Shown piece after piece: positions 10,268 through 22,777 of a DNA stretch of 64,000 nucleotides (position 1 is its first letter; the number at the start of each line of letters is the position of its first letter). The notes beneath the pieces were generated by a model. The model did not search any database. It had not been told where the DNA came from and saw only the letters and a list, made by a program, of their open reading frames with translations. A program made the translations under genes and the position numbers. The stretch comes from Butyriboletus loyo (taxonomy: Eukaryota > Basidiomycota > Agaricomycetes > Boletales > Boletaceae): the NCBI GenBank assembly GCA_038093515.1, contig JBBPSI010000112.1, forward strand, positions 20,492 to 84,491. The letters run 5' to 3'.

Positions 10268-10949
10268 TCACTCACTAATCAACTCGGATACACTCCAATC
10301 CTCAAAGGAACCATCTGGTAGATATCGTCGAATGATCAAGGGAATTTTTCGTTGCGAGAGCTCCTTGATGGCAATCTGCAAGGCGTCTGTCTCACCATCC
10401 AAGGGAACGAGAACGGGGGCGTTCATGCTTTCCGGAACGCAGTCGGTGAGCCAGATGAAGGGAGGGACCATGAGACATACCTGATTTGCAATGCCCGAGT
10501 TCCCAGTATTCGTGCTCGCTCGTACTTTGTCAGGTAAGGGGTGGTCACTCTGACTTTATTTGGTTGTCTTTCGCCTTGCAAGCCAGAGGCAGCAGGCTGC
10601 TGAGGTAACTGCTCCTCTCCGTTCGCCATTTCTTGGTCATGGTCCGCACCATTAACACCATTGGGATGAGAGACCTCGCCATTGGCGTCTTCACCCTGCC
10701 CCTCGGCCTGTTCACCCTCTGGTAGCTCGTTCGCTAGGAGATCATAACTATCATCCTGGCTGCGTTGTGAGTGCGATGACTATTCTCAAGTACGATTACA
10801 CGCACGAAAGCACCCTCGTTAAAACTGGGCGACGAGTCAGCGATGCGGCTCTCGAGTGGGTGAAAGAAGGGTACGGACCTCGGACCGCCATAGTCGTAAT
10901 CATCTCCTCCTCCTCCTCCGCCGCCGCCGCCGTAGCCGTCGTCGGACAT
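10268..10949 (-). CDS. RPB6: RNA polymerases I, II and III subunit RPABC2 (Rpb6)
   Basis: Rpb6 is the small omega-like subunit shared by all three nuclear RNA polymerases; it stabilises the largest subunit near the clamp. Three exons (10949-10879, 10759-10481, 10427-10268) give 510 nt and 169 residues with consistent phases. The N-terminus MSDDGY is followed by nine glycines and DDYDYGGP, then an acidic disordered stretch ([13 protein letters not shown]). The conserved core begins at [18 protein letters not shown], continues [13 protein letters not shown] and ends [17 protein letters not shown]. The N-terminal tail is longer than usual because of a Glu/Gln/Asn-rich insertion. The nine glycines are encoded by trinucleotide runs (GGC then GGA) that could be length-variable. 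Head-to-head with the RRM gene at 11824. Confidence 0.95.
10905..10932 (-). repeat. Trinucleotide run encoding the Gly tract of Rpb6
   Basis: On the minus strand, successive GGC and GGA codons encode nine glycines near the Rpb6 N-terminus. Read on the plus strand it is a TCC run followed by a GCC/CCG run. Confidence 0.8.
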
Positions 10950-11823
10950 GCTATACGTATACCAGAACTTTGCAGCGAGAGAGTGACTTTGCAAAGGAAG
11001 GCGTTGACTGTTACGTAATCTGCACCACCCTTCTTCGATGCGTTGCAAAGTGTCGACCCTGCCACTGGCGGAGAGACGAGTTCTTCCATTCGCTTCGGGT
11101 GGTCTTGACCTGACTATCATCGGGTCGACAGCGAACTATCATCGAATCAGGTCGATCATTCATTTACTCGTTCCATACTTTTTAGTGCCCCATGTCATAC
11201 ATCCATTCTGTGTTATTCGTGCTTCCTCACCTCCAAGTTCAGCCCCAATCCCCTCCTGCGGCCGTCTATCAGTCACACCGCCATCGCACGGCTTCTTCGC
11301 TGATCAAAGAGCGCTCAACCCAAAACTAGTATGTTAAGAAGTATGGTTGTCTTATTAGCCTCTTCTTCGAGAACGATGATCTGATTGTTCCTTTAAACCG
11401 TTTTCCCGACGTTGCGATGTTTATTTGAGCAAACTTGGGGGCTGGGATTCGATATCGGCCAACCCGTCCCGCTGTCCAGCCCGTAAGTAGCTAAACGGTA
11501 ACCTTTGCCAGGTCTTCGGATACTGCCACTGGTGGTGGCTTTCGTCTCCAACCTTTCCCCGTTGTTTTCGCTCGGGTCGTATGATGCAAGAGAGAAGAGC
11601 ACAGAAATATATAGAGTGACTGGCAGCCATGCGCATGGCACCTTTCGCGGAAGACAGACTGCTAAAATGGCATGCCGAAGAAGGTTTCCGACATATTGCT
11701 GCAGGTGTCCGTTCTCGGAATGCCAACTTGACCAATCACCACACTGGTCCCCTCCTCGTTCGCAACTTCATCCAGGGTTGCGATACATTCCTACCTACAC
11801 CTCCTTCGTCTCGATAGCGTACC
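10950..11823. promoter_or_regulatory. Divergent promoter region between RPB6 and an RRM-protein gene, with a candidate uORF
   Basis: About 870 bp. The most notable element is a 62-codon open frame (11629-11817) starting at ATG 11629 and stopping 6 nt before the main start codon of the RRM gene. It contains MRMAPFAEDRLLKWHAEEG and looks protein-like, so it may be a translated upstream ORF or the tail of an unrecognised exon. No TATA box or other gene is clear. Confidence 0.4.
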
Positions 11824-14800
11824 ATGCCTCAACAACGACTGGGCCGATCATGGGGCACTCGCTTTGACTCCCTCACTTCATCCGACTCTCTTTCCTCCAA
11901 CCCTGAAAGTGTGGTTGCGGGCTTGCACCGCCTGTCTTCCCCGCCGCGCAGCGTTTCAGCTGATGACGGCAATCATGTTCAAGATACTCGTGACAGGATC
12001 CTTCAGGACGCGAGCATCTTCATCGGAAGGTATGTAATAACCCCTTGCTCTATCCTTGGCTGATGACAGCCCCGTCAGCCTGCCCTCCCACATCGATCAC
12101 CTCGAACTGACGAGCATGTTGTCTCAACATCTTTGTGAGCATCCTGAAGTCAAAGGCATCAAAGTTGTTCGTGATTCCAAGGGCGGAACCTGTGCATTCA
12201 TCCAGTGTCAGGTCTGTCGTTCTTCTCGACGCGACTAACTCGTTGTCTTCTAACCCGCTGCCAATTGAGGATTCTGAGGCAGCCTCCATACTCCTCAATA
12301 ATCTTCATGTCGCTGTACCGCAGCCGTTCATGGGTCGATATCTTCGATACGAACCCGCCCGCGCATTTAGGACTCTACTCATCTCTTACCGGTGAGAAAT
12401 TTCCCTCCCACAGTATACCTTCGGATATATGCACGAACAACAGCGCATACATGCATGTCGTGGTTTCAAGTCAGTCTGACTTATATCGTAGGAGCCCCAG
12501 ACAATATATTCGACAGCGGGATGTTTCCAGGAAAGCGAATTTTCTGTCTACCGATGACCCTCGGTTCATTGAGCTCCAGTTACCGAGTGCTATGAAAATT
12601 ATCAGGACACCCGGAACCAAGTCAGAGTTTATTTTCGCGTTGTTTGCAATATCTAATCAAATACAGGCAGCTTACTATCCTGTACAATTCAGAGGCCTTG
12701 GATACTGGAGGGGCTGACCCTGGTTTATTACTCGTGCCTCTTCTTTACGACGCTGAGGTAACGTTAGACCTTTCAAGGGGTCGTCCAACTCATTTTTTGG
12801 ATGCAGTCTCTGTTGCGGATTATATCTGCATTCGGGGTTGTCGATTACTTTGGGCCTTACGCGCACGGAAACGAGAATGGTCAAGTATCAGCTAATTTTC
12901 CGCCCCCTCACGATGGCCCCCGCTCGCCTGGTATGGATCCCGGCTGCTGGAAAGTGAAATGGGCGCATCGAGACGACTGCGTCAGCGCCCTAGTGGTATG
13001 TTAACCAACACCTGTTATATCGGTGAATTCTGATTCCATTCGCCTCCACGATCAAAGACACTTCGCAGAATTCCTCATTTGACTGTTACGTGGGCTCATC
13101 AGACGAATGTGGCTCCTCGCGAACAGGGGCCGTATAATAATCCGCGTGCGTTTCCAGCTGATCAATCCTTCCATGCTTGGCGTAATCGTGGGGTGGGCCC
13201 TGGTCCGCGCTCAGCTCCAAGTTTTTTGCCAGTCAGCCACACTTTTCCTACCCTTCGCGCTACCGAGGATCCTCCAGTCGTTGGACATCCGTCTGATGTT
13301 CAGGTTGTTGACCCGAGCCCCGGATGCAATGTCTGGAAACAGGAAGCTTCGACTGTGCCAATTAACAGAAACATGCTTCCTTCTCGATCATCTCGGCCAA
13401 GAGCACTTTCATTAACGCACGACCGACCTCAGCCGGCGGTGTCACTCCCCTCGCGAGAATCTACTGGGCAACTGTCCTTCACGAAATGGGAGTCGACTAA
13501 TCGCGCTCGGTGGGCAGACCATGTCGAGTCGATGGAATTCAAATGCGGCTCAAGGTTAGCAAGTCCCTTTCATTTCAGGGCGTTGGTAACACCCCTTTGT
13601 GCAGTATGGCTGGGCCCAATCTCATGTCTTCGCCATACCTCGGCCATCACATCGCGTCCCCTGACAGCGGCTGCCATACTTCGCGAGTGGGTGATAGGCA
13701 AGAAATTGGTGCAGGCATTCACCACACACCTGACTTTGGGACATCTCCTATCACTCCAAGAACCCCTGGATCGCTCATGCTTCGCACACCTACTACTGCC
13801 AGCTATATGGGAGATTTCCAAAGCATGTCTTTCATGTCATTCAGGGATTATGACAGTCAAGGTTCACTCCCGCAACTCTCGCAAGATAAACGGGATGACC
13901 ATATTGTCGATCCTACGACCATTTTTGTCGGTGGTCTGGAAATGTTTGGACCAAATGCTTGGGATGAATGCAAAGTCCGGGCATTGTTCTCAAAATACGG
14001 GGGAATTGAGACGGTGAAAGTTATTCGACCAAGTATAGTTTTCGTTCGTCACCGTATCCTTGATTAATATTTTCCTTAGGTAATAAACGCTCTGCGTTCG
14101 CGTTTGTCAAGTTTAATAATACAGAGGCTCCCGCGAGAGCCGTAAAGGCAGAGGTGGGTCTGTTTCCACTTGGCTATTCTTATTTGAACTCAATCTCCCA
14201 GCACAATCGGATGCTCGACGGCCGTTTGATCCGTGTGCAACTTCGAGATTGGAATCCGGCTTATCGTCCTTTTTGGCGACCAGGACCTAACTATGAGTCG
14301 GATTCGCAACCACTTGGTTTAAGCGATGACCTTGGTGTCGATCCAAAGCTGCCTAAACCCGGTGTCGTTAATACTGCCACTCGCATGGCAGATCTGCAAC
14401 TCACAGACTCGCCGACTCAACCTGTTCCACCATCCACTGGTGAAGTCTGCGATCTGAATGAAGTGCAGGACGAGACTGGGAATCCACTACCTGAGACTTC
14501 CTCTGCTGATGGCCTAGAGTGTGGTTCAACCCAAGAAGTCCTTGGGACGGAAAAGTCGCCGAATATCAAACAGGGTAAGCCTGCTCTACCAGATACGACG
14601 CTTTCATCTTCCCAGACGTCTGTGGTACCAGCCCCAGCCTTGCCGGGGACGTATTCAGCACCCACCATCCAGTACTATCAGGGATGGATCCCAAATTACG
14701 CCCCACAGTTTCCGTACCAGATGCCTCTTATAGGACAACATTTCCCTGGCTATTCCTTCCCTCCACCCGTAGCTCCGTCCCCTCCTCAGAGTGGCGGGTC

Positions 14801-15611
14801 AGATGGCGGTGGAACTCCCTCGAACACTCCTACTCCCTTTGGTCCACCCAGCGCATATCCAGTATGTAGCTTTCGGGGTTCTTTTCGAATGCTGACCGTT
14901 CTGTAGGCATTTATACCTTATCCTCCTTCGCTTCCTTCGCTTGGCCATGGTTCTGATTCGGGCCTGGCCACTGCTGGCCATCTGGGAGTTGCCAACAATC
15001 CTACTCTACTGCACACACAAGCTCCCCTGATCCCTACCGGGTTCATCCAAGGCGATCAGGGAATGCTTGTTCCGGTCTATCCCCCCGATGCACTGAACCA
15101 ATACATGACTGGAAATCAAGATCAAGGTCAGGCTCCTACCAATGCTGGATCCGCTGAGGGTCAACCTCCAGTAACTTGGCGCCCGTATCCGCCGCCTCCT
15201 ATTCGCCCACAGGCAGTCATCTTTCACTCCTACATCAATCCGCCGCTAACGGCCCCACCTCCTCATCCCCTGGGGGCTCACGCATGGATACCAGGTCACA
15301 CATGGCACGGAGTCACACCGCCGTTAGGGAACCCCCATGGGGTACCAGGTCGCCGGGTCTCGGCATCGCCCGCTGGAGGGCCAGGCTCAATCCCGATGGG
15401 CTCGAGCTTTGAGCGCAACTTTGTACCTCCTCGTCGACAGTATCGTCGAGACAACCATTCTCAGCATCACAAAAATAACTTTGCTCGTGGTACAGCTGGA
15501 CGGTTTGGCAAAGCTTCTTTCGACGCGCCGCGATCACCGTTGGATATTCAGCCAGTGTCGGTTCCTCCGATGGCTATCGATGCTAACTGGCAGCACGGCA
15601 GCACGGATTAG
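11824..15611 (+). CDS. Multi-RRM RNA-binding protein with Pro-rich C-terminus
   Basis: A long intron-rich gene. Exon 1 is Ser-rich. Spliced exons then give an RRM-like module beginning ASIFIGS, with LTSMLSQHLCEHPEVKGIKV and GGTCAFIQCQ, and ending in PQPFMGRYLRYEPARAFRT. A conserved segment reading ELQLPSAMKI-IRTPGTKQLTILYNSEALD leads into FGVVDYFGP and a linker. A clear second RRM (TTIFVGGLEMFGPNAWDE, IETVKVIRPSNKRSAFAFVKF, HNRMLDGRLIRVQ) lies near 13915-14260. The C-terminal 400 residues are rich in Pro, Gly and Gln and end with an Arg-rich, RGG-like patch (PPRRQYRRDNHS). The architecture is that of cytoplasmic or nuclear fungal mRNA-binding regulators, such as the Nrd1/Msa type, but I cannot assign an orthologue. 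The exon boundary near 13500-13580 is uncertain: the frame changes there and no ideal donor is visible. Confidence 0.78.
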
Positions 15612-17219
15612 GGCGATGTTGCGTAACTCCTGAACTCTCACTCTCCGTTTCGTTTTGTCGATTCATTCGCTTTCCTCATCACATCTTTGTTGAGCTTGAA
15701 ACCTACATTTACCTAGCATGGTACAGAGTCCTGGATGAATTTGGGCATTGGCATTACGCATTTCCCTATCTAGACCTGTTGTACCGCTTCTGGCACATTC
15801 CGTTCTATTCCGTTCCATTCTTGTGCTCCAACGTTCTCCAACCCCGATGTGCGGGGAGACCTCGAGTGGAATGGAACTGAACGTCAGTGTAGGATAGTCT
15901 TCTCCGCGGTTTCTCATGAAGTCTCGAGGCGCTATGTCCGCTTGAACTTTATCCCGGCTAGCGAAATGCTCCGAATGACAATGCCCCCGTAGCGTGTGAT
16001 GGTCCAAGTGAAACGACAGAGGGACGATTCATTCGAGGCGTCTCTATTCCAGCTGGATCCAAAACGTTAGACCGCTCTTGCCTGCCGTAGTTTCGGGTTT
16101 ACTGGACAAATAGTACCATACCTAATCCATGTGAAACCGCTGGTTTACCTATGTCCCGTAACTGCCTTTTGCTATGGCGGGGTGGTCTGGACCACTCCTA
16201 AGACAACTTGCCATGCTGCAGAGATTGTCTCAGATCTTCACTAGTCTCGAACCAGACGTTCTGGAAGGTATCCTACTAGGCGCACTTCCTAGGACCGGTC
16301 ACCGGGCTTACTGAGCTTCTGAAAGAATGCATCAAAACAGATGGCCCTAAAGTTGAAACTAGATCTTCGCCGACACATTCCTGCGGCCAACTTCACCTCA
16401 CTCGGAGATGGCGCTATCGAGAGGGAGCAAGGAATAGCGTTATTTGCCCAGTAAACCCAAAACTGAGTGACGAGAGCGGTCCAACTCTGTCGATGCCCGC
16501 GGATCGATGGAAGACTGTACTTGCAAGGAGAAGGAGCATGAGAGCATCAATTTGTTCGCCAAGATTGTATCCCTTTTTTTACATCTGACAACTGACAGTC
16601 ATGACGCAATCCGAATCCCAGGGCGGCGTCGCAGCACCGACATGAACATCCTTCCGTGGCGACATGTTCCCGGTGCACTCCGCGTCCAGAATTGTTCCAA
16701 ACCTTGACGCGTCGACCTTATCCCCAGGCGCTGCTACAGTGTAAAACCTTGCCCTAGTTCCAAGGTATATGGAGTGGAGCGTCAAAATCCAAAAAAAATA
16801 ACTATCATTAAACTGGGCAAGCGGAATCGAAAAAAAGTCGCATATACTTGTTGAATGAATGACACACGAATGAGAAAAAGTAAATTATACTGATATTGGT
16901 CCGTTGAGGGGGTATACGATTGGTGTGAGATACGTGAGATGCAATGTTAATCAATGAACGTGTGGGCCATCTGCAAAGTTCTCAGGTCAGCGTTGATTCC
17001 AACAAATTATGGGCGGCGCACATGGAATCATGAAATACACTTGCTAAAGCGATTATGTCGTAGGACAGTGGTGTCTAAATAACCATTAGGTAGTTGGTGT
17101 AAAACGTAGTCCTGCGTTGTACACTGCGACAAGATACGTCAGTCCAGGAAGTGGATGTCAATCTCTAAACACCTTGCCTTTTCATACAAGAGGAGACATG
17201 AAGGCAATGATCGTGCTTG
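15612..17219. other. 1.6-kb intergenic region, convergent gene ends
   Basis: This lies between the 3' ends of the RRM gene (plus) and the RRM-like gene (minus). Only short frames are present, none with recognisable protein character; codon use and amino-acid composition look random. No tRNA or repeat seen. Confidence 0.45.
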
Positions 17220-18955
17220 CTATGTTCGTTTGTTTCCTGTGATCCAGGATAAATGTACACTGCCAGCTCCAGCAATGTGGACTTTGGCGCGCACACGACA
17301 TACCTGCAAGAACAGTGAGCCCTTGAGCACATGCTCAGAAAACCGTACATACAGTGTCTGCAACCTCTGCTTTCTGAAAGTCAATGTGCAGATCACCATT
17401 GGGCATTCTCGTGATTTGATCAACGTCACCGAAGGACTTGTCGTATCGAGAGAAAAAAATTAAGAGGAAGCAATGGCAAACATCTGACACCACGTACTTG
17501 ACACCATTTCTGAATAGCGTCCAAGCGTCGGGTGTCATTCAGCGCGACACCACCGACGACGAGCTTCTTCTTTCTGGCTTGTCTCGTTGGACTGCTCAAC
17601 GAAGACAAAGAAAGTCGAGACGCGTGCTTCCCAGCGAACAAGACGCGTGGCTGCGAATCGTCGGGCTCTTCTATGAGAATATGATCTAGACTTCCTGACT
17701 GATTTTGCCGAGACTTGGAGGCGAATGGTAAGCGAATCGCTCCCCCTTTTAGTGACGAAGGGGCCATCGTTCGCCGCTCTGGCAGATGTGGCGCAGAAGC
17801 AGGGTGCAGTGGCCACAAAGACGGAGACGATGCGGAATTACTGTCACATTTGAAACAGGGTTGAGACGCCATTGCCCCAGCCTGTGAACGGACACGCAGT
17901 GAACCAAACAAAGATGACGGCTTGAATGGTGGTGATGATGGTAGAGGAGATTCGCCATCCTCGTGCATAGACATGGTGGTGGGGGTGGTGACGGAGGAAC
18001 AGGTGTTAGAAGAAGATATGCTTGGCCGCGATCGCGATCGGTCAGTGAGAGTGTCTCCGGGACTTATACGTGTATCTGCATCTGGGATGGACGCGGGCGA
18101 AAAGTGACCCAAAACACTTGGTCGCCACCGCCACGCGGACGCACGGGGGGCACTCGAAATTCTGGGGCCATTTCGTGGTAATGATGTTTGGAGACTTGCG
18201 GTTCGTGAATGACAATATGAACCGATTGTGCCTGAAGTGAGATCGCCACGGGATGGCCGGTGGAGCATAGACAGCCTAGAAGGAGTGCGAGATAACGTGG
18301 TCCTTTGAGAGGGCGATACAGAGCGTTCTGGGAGATGAAGGTGTCGTAATGATTGAGGAGGGTTGATAAGTCGGATTGTTGATCGGGGACTAGCTATATC
18401 TGTCGGCGCAGAGCCGTTCGAGGGCTATTGTTGGCATGTCAGGTAACGTGTCAGGGAGAAACCCGAAATGACGAACCCCGTCACATAGAACGTCTTCTGG
18501 GGGACATTCCAGCGCGATATCTTCATCGATGACGACGTAATCATGCATGCTATCAGCATCGTCCAAGCTGCGGCGAACAGCTGCCATACTCAGATGGGGG
18601 TAAGCGAGGTATGGGTTGCTCTGAGTACCGACTGGGTCGACATCCGAAAGATCAACGATGTCGGGCTGGGTAGATGCCTGGAGCTCCAAAATCCAGCGGG
18701 AGAGACGACTGGAACGGCGGTGAAGCATGTGGGGAGGCTGCACTGTGGAATACAGGCCGACGTCGGGGGGATTTGTGGTACTTGGGAACGCGTCTGGTCT
18801 GCGAAGGGTCATGGTGGAGGAAGGAGAGCCTCCTCGGAGGGTGGCGGTATCCTCTATAAGAACTTCAACGAGGGGAACACGGCTGATATAGAAGGAAAAT
18901 TACATACGGGAAGGAGAGGATCCGGGAGGGCCAGGGAGGCTGAGAGTGAAGTCAT
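17220..18955 (-). CDS. Ser-rich protein with C-terminal RRM-like domain
   Basis: The start is ATG at 18955, right after a TTTATA sequence, giving MTSLSASLALPDPLLP. A 5' intron ends at TATAGAG before GATACCGCC and restores the downstream frame. The middle is disordered and rich in Ser, Pro and Arg (many SRS and SSP patches). The C-terminus carries a compact block: KKKLVVGGVALNDTRRL, DAIQKWCQ, intron, SFGDVDQITRMPNGDLHI, ADTVCRVRAKVHIAG, ending VHLSWITGNKRT. The beta-alpha-beta pattern, with FGDVDQI and DLHIDF at the second helix/third strand, resembles an RRM with weak RNP motifs, as in Nup53- or spliceosome-associated RRM variants. Function is not assigned. One intron between the 5' exon and the Ser-rich exon (acceptor GCCGACAG near 18400) has an unresolved donor. 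Confidence 0.6.
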
Positions 18956-19624
18956 TATAAAGAGTCGGAGTAACCGACTTGGATCGGGAGTGAGCTGAAA
19001 TCGACGCGGAACCGAAAGTCGACGAACTGCGGCGGTGGGCGAGGTCAACGGACTCCATCTGGGAAGGGCTCGGGTGACCCTCGAGGTAGAATACAGGAAT
19101 ATATCACGACCACCTGGTGAAAAAAAAAACGCTGAGATTAGAGCGATCTGGAGGTAAGAAAGACGTGTATCGGTCGTCAAAACTCATGGAACAAAGCAAG
19201 TCATGAACGAGGCGGGAAGGACGACTTGAAGTCGAACATGCCTCGTCAACGAAAACGTGGCAGGATCCTTACGACAACTTTCCCAGAAATCACTGCTTCT
19301 TCCGAGAACATCAGAAAAAAGCGAGCACGGAAGAGCTCAACTGCCCGCTGGCTGCTGTAATTTTATGCAGGCTAGACTCTCGTCTCGCCAAACGAATCAA
19401 TGGCACCACCGATGATTCGGAAGGGTCGCCACTCTAACCTAATTGCAGTCGACGGATCTTTTTGTCAACTGTCAAGTCTGCCGACCCGGACTCAAATTTG
19501 CGGATCGTCTGAGTACTCGTAGAACATCACAGGCCGATCTCATGCAAATCCAACTTGAAATCTCCAGCGAAGAAATCGCGCGCTGTCAGTGCACAAAGCC
19601 AGTCATTCAAAACGCTACACAAGT
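18956..19624. other. Intergenic region
   Basis: This holds the upstream region of the RRM-like gene and the 3' flank of CFD1. The longer frames here on the plus strand at 19443-19931 are the antisense shadow of CFD1. No independent gene supported. Confidence 0.4.
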
Positions 19625-20589
19625 CTACGCACTTGCCACACCAGACGCTGCTTCGACGTGTGCAATACCCGCAACAACCCGGTCCGCGATACCTCCGAAT
19701 AACTTGGCAGAAGACGTCTCCTCGTATCGCTTCAGAATCTCGCATGCCTTGAGCTCGATCGCCTCGTCTGCCCCCCCCGCGTCGCCTGACTCTGCGGCGT
19801 CGAGTAGTGTCACCAGTTCTGTATCGACCGGCAGAGCACCAAGAAACGTCAGTCCTTCTCGTCTCGCCATCTCCTCTCCTCCCTTGGTCGAAAAGACATT
19901 GCTAATCTCGCCGCAACAAGGACATACATAACCACTCATATTTTCGATCAGCCCCAAGACAGGGAGCTTGACGGTATGCGCGAACGAAAGACACTTCATC
20001 GCGTCCAGCAGAGCCACCGCTTGTGGCGTAGTGACAATGACGGCCGAGAGTTTTGAGTGCACGGGTGCCAGGTGTTCGAGTAACGATAGATGCTCGTCAG
20101 AAGTGCCTGAAAATGACCCCTACGGTTTTCCAGCTTTGACGGTCAATAGGGAATTGACGAACCTGGCGGGGTGTCTATGACGAGATAGTCGAGTTCTCCC
20201 CATCGGACGTCGCTCAGAAACTGACGAATCATCGCGTTCTTCTTCGGACCTCTCCAAACAACGGAGTCGCTCTTCTTCTTCAGCAGGAATCCGACGCTCA
20301 TGCATGCCAACCTTGGGTCGTTGCCTTCGTGAGCATCAGCATATACGGGCACCCATCCGTCGCTGCTTTGATGGACACCATGCCCGTCAAGTCCAAGCAT
20401 GCGAGGTATGGAAGGGCCCGTCAAGTCGACATCCAGAATGCCCACACGGGGACGGGAGGACAGTGCATGGAGACAGAGAGCGAGTTGGACAGAGACGGAC
20501 GACTTTCCCACACCTCCCTTTCCTGAACAAACAATAATGATATGTTTGACGATCTCGAGTCGTCGCGAGACTGGGGTTTCTTGCGACAT
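19625..20589 (-). CDS. CFD1: Cytosolic Fe-S cluster assembly scaffold P-loop ATPase (Cfd1/NUBP2)
   Basis: Cfd1 works with Nbp35 as the scaffold of the cytosolic iron-sulfur assembly (CIA) pathway, supplying 4Fe-4S clusters to cytosolic and nuclear proteins. Two exons (20589-20163 and 20106-19625) give 909 nt and 302 residues. [17 protein letters not shown] is followed by the deviant Walker [16 protein letters not shown], then [16 protein letters not shown] and the Walker B segment [17 protein letters not shown], restored by splicing. [15 protein letters not shown] and [16 protein letters not shown], with the CPCC cluster-binding motif, complete the fold. The absence of the four-cysteine N-terminal ferredoxin-like extension separates it from Nbp35. 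An in-frame extension to 20655 exists but begins with TTG, so ATG 20589 is preferred. Confidence 0.94.
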
Positions 20590-21500
20590 CGCCGTCGTAT
20601 ACGTTGAGCAAGAGGCCCCGTTATCAGCCCAGCCATCGTACCTTAAAATGGACAACTAACTACATGGCTCGCAATCACTTGATCACTAACCCGGGCCAAC
20701 ATAAACTCGAATGTCATTATTAAGCGACGTGGGTTTTCACAACGGAATGCCGTCCCCATACATACATCCTCCGCGTAAACCCAACGCCAGTACCAGTCCT
20801 CTCCATCCACCTCGACTCGGAGCCCTCTTCCATCTAACAAGCCTCCATGAGATGAGACTCCCAACGAAGGGAAGATGCAAGGACAACAAACAGCGGGGAA
20901 TACGAGCAAGGCATGAGAATGGTGATCAAGGGGGGGGGAAGGAACGCATGTAGGGGATAAAAGGAAAGATGGAACATGTACCGATCACCTTATCAAGGTT
21001 GGGGAATGAAAATAAAATCCGACAGGAAAAAAGACCAATCTGTATCAATCGATAATGGGCGCTAGTGGAAGTGATGAGGCTGCGTATGCGAACATGGAAT
21101 TAGGCGGCCGTCCAAGACCCCATGAGGAGATTGGAACAGCGTGAAAAAAAAAAAAAGCGTCCGTACTATACATATGGGGAGGCAACTTTTTCATCGATGG
21201 TGCGGTGGTCGCTGGCTATCTTGCGAAGCAAAATGGAGGAAGAACCGGAGCAAATGATTTTTGGCTTCAGTTGCGAGCGTATGTGCAGGTGTGACGAAGG
21301 GCCAGAATTCGACACGGCGCGCCAAGACCACTTTCCTTCCGCTCCTCTTCTCTTCCCACCGGAGCATTCCGCGACTGACCATCTATGAAATGATATCCAA
21401 CAGCGACCGAGCACCCCCTGCAACTTCCCTCCGCCCCCGATCTCGGTCGCACTCGGGGCGTGCCCCGCTCGAATAAAAGAAACAAGGGAATGTCACGCAT
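20590..21500. other. Intergenic region upstream of CFD1 and downstream of CK1
   Basis: About 900 bp between two minus-strand genes. It contains an A12 run at about 21146-21157 and a G9 run near 20930. The open frames present have no recognisable content. Confidence 0.4.
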
Positions 21501-22777
21501 TTACCAGATATCGCCCTCCCTGCCACGAGTTGTACCACGTTGTTGCCCTACCGCACCAGGGGCATTGGCCTGCTGCTGGCGAGTGTGCGAACGAAGCCTG
21601 TGCCAACAAGTATCAGCTTCAAAAATCATGGGACAAAGGGAACATTGTGAGGCACCTACATCCTATCACTCGCGCGATGTTCTTCCTCCTCTTGAACGAC
21701 CTTGCGCCTACCAGCAGTAGCCTTCTGGCTAGCACCAGTGCTGCCATCGTCAGGTGCACCTCGCTGGACACTCCAATCGAAGACATAATCATATTGGAAG
21801 CCCTCGCGAACGAAGAGGTCACGGAAGAGCTTGCGTAGGTATGAGTAGTCGGGCTTATCGTCGAAGCGGAGGGCGCGAGTGTAATTCAAGAAAATACCAA
21901 ACTCGTTAGGGAACCCGCGGCAGAGAAGGTCCGTGGGTGTAGTCATCTTCTTCTCCATGATGCGATCGTACTTTTGTTTCTTCGTGGCAGCCTTGAGTCC
22001 CTGCCACGGGAGAGCACCACGAAGGAAGTACATGAGTACATAAGCAAGAGACTCTAAATCATCACGACGGGCTTGTTCGACGCCCAAGTGTGTGTTGATT
22101 GACGTGTAACGAGCAGTTCCGGTAAGGTTCTTGTTCTCCCTGTAGGGGATGTGGAGGTGGGTCTTGGGGTCACGGAACTTCTTAGCCAAGCCAAAGTCGA
22201 TCACATTGACCTGATTGCCTCGTTTCCCGATACCCATCAAGAAGTTGTCCGGCTTGATGTCACGATGGATGAAGTTGCGGGAATGAATGTACTCGATACG
22301 AGATATCTGCAATATTAGGGAACGGGATGGTGAGTGGAAGAATTATGTGCGAAAAGGATTGGCATTACCAGCTGGTCAGCGAGGAGTAAAACTGTTTTCA
22401 GGCTAAACTTGCGGTTGCAAAAGTTGAAGAGATCTTCGAGAGAGGGGCCGAGGAGATCCAATACCATTGCATTGTAATCGCATTCGGTGCCAAACCACCT
22501 GACGAAGGGCACACCGACACCTCCTGCGAGGGTCTTGTAGACTTTGGACTCGTACTCAAGTTGGGGATGCTTGGCCTTGACAGACTCGAGTTTGATGGCG
22601 ACCTCTTCACCGGAGATGATGTTAATACCAAGATAAATGTCACCTGTGTACTGGTCAAAAGGCACGTGAGCGGACAAATGGCAGCCACGCACCAAAGGAA
22701 CCAGAGCCGATCTTTTTCCCGAGCCGGTACTTGCCGCCAACCCGAAGGTCAAGTCTGTGAGCGGGGGTTTCTGCCAT
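21501..22777 (-). CDS. Casein kinase I (Hrr25/Hhp1, CK1 delta/epsilon type)
   Basis: A Ser/Thr kinase acting in DNA repair, ribosome assembly, vesicle traffic and clock control. The spliced protein, about 370 residues, begins [20 protein letters not shown]. The Gly-rich loop GSGSFG joins DIYLGINI across the first intron. VAIKLE carries the ATP-binding Lys. The catalytic loop is [12 protein letters not shown] and the CK1-specific DFG loop reads [21 protein letters not shown] replaces the APE motif, as is typical of CK1, and SRRDDLE-like [16 protein letters not shown] follows. The C-terminal tail is short and basic. An intron with donor GTAGGT at 21657 gives the final exon ending [11 protein letters not shown] at TAA 21501; without splicing the frame would stop at 21656. 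The gene is divergent from the chitin synthase and has a long pyrimidine-rich leader. Confidence 0.94.

Noticed and set aside
13079..14017. Uninterrupted 312-codon reading of the RRM gene's third part
   Set aside because: Its second half loses the RRM-gene character; the conserved FVGG-containing RRM is in another frame, so an intron or frame change is needed.
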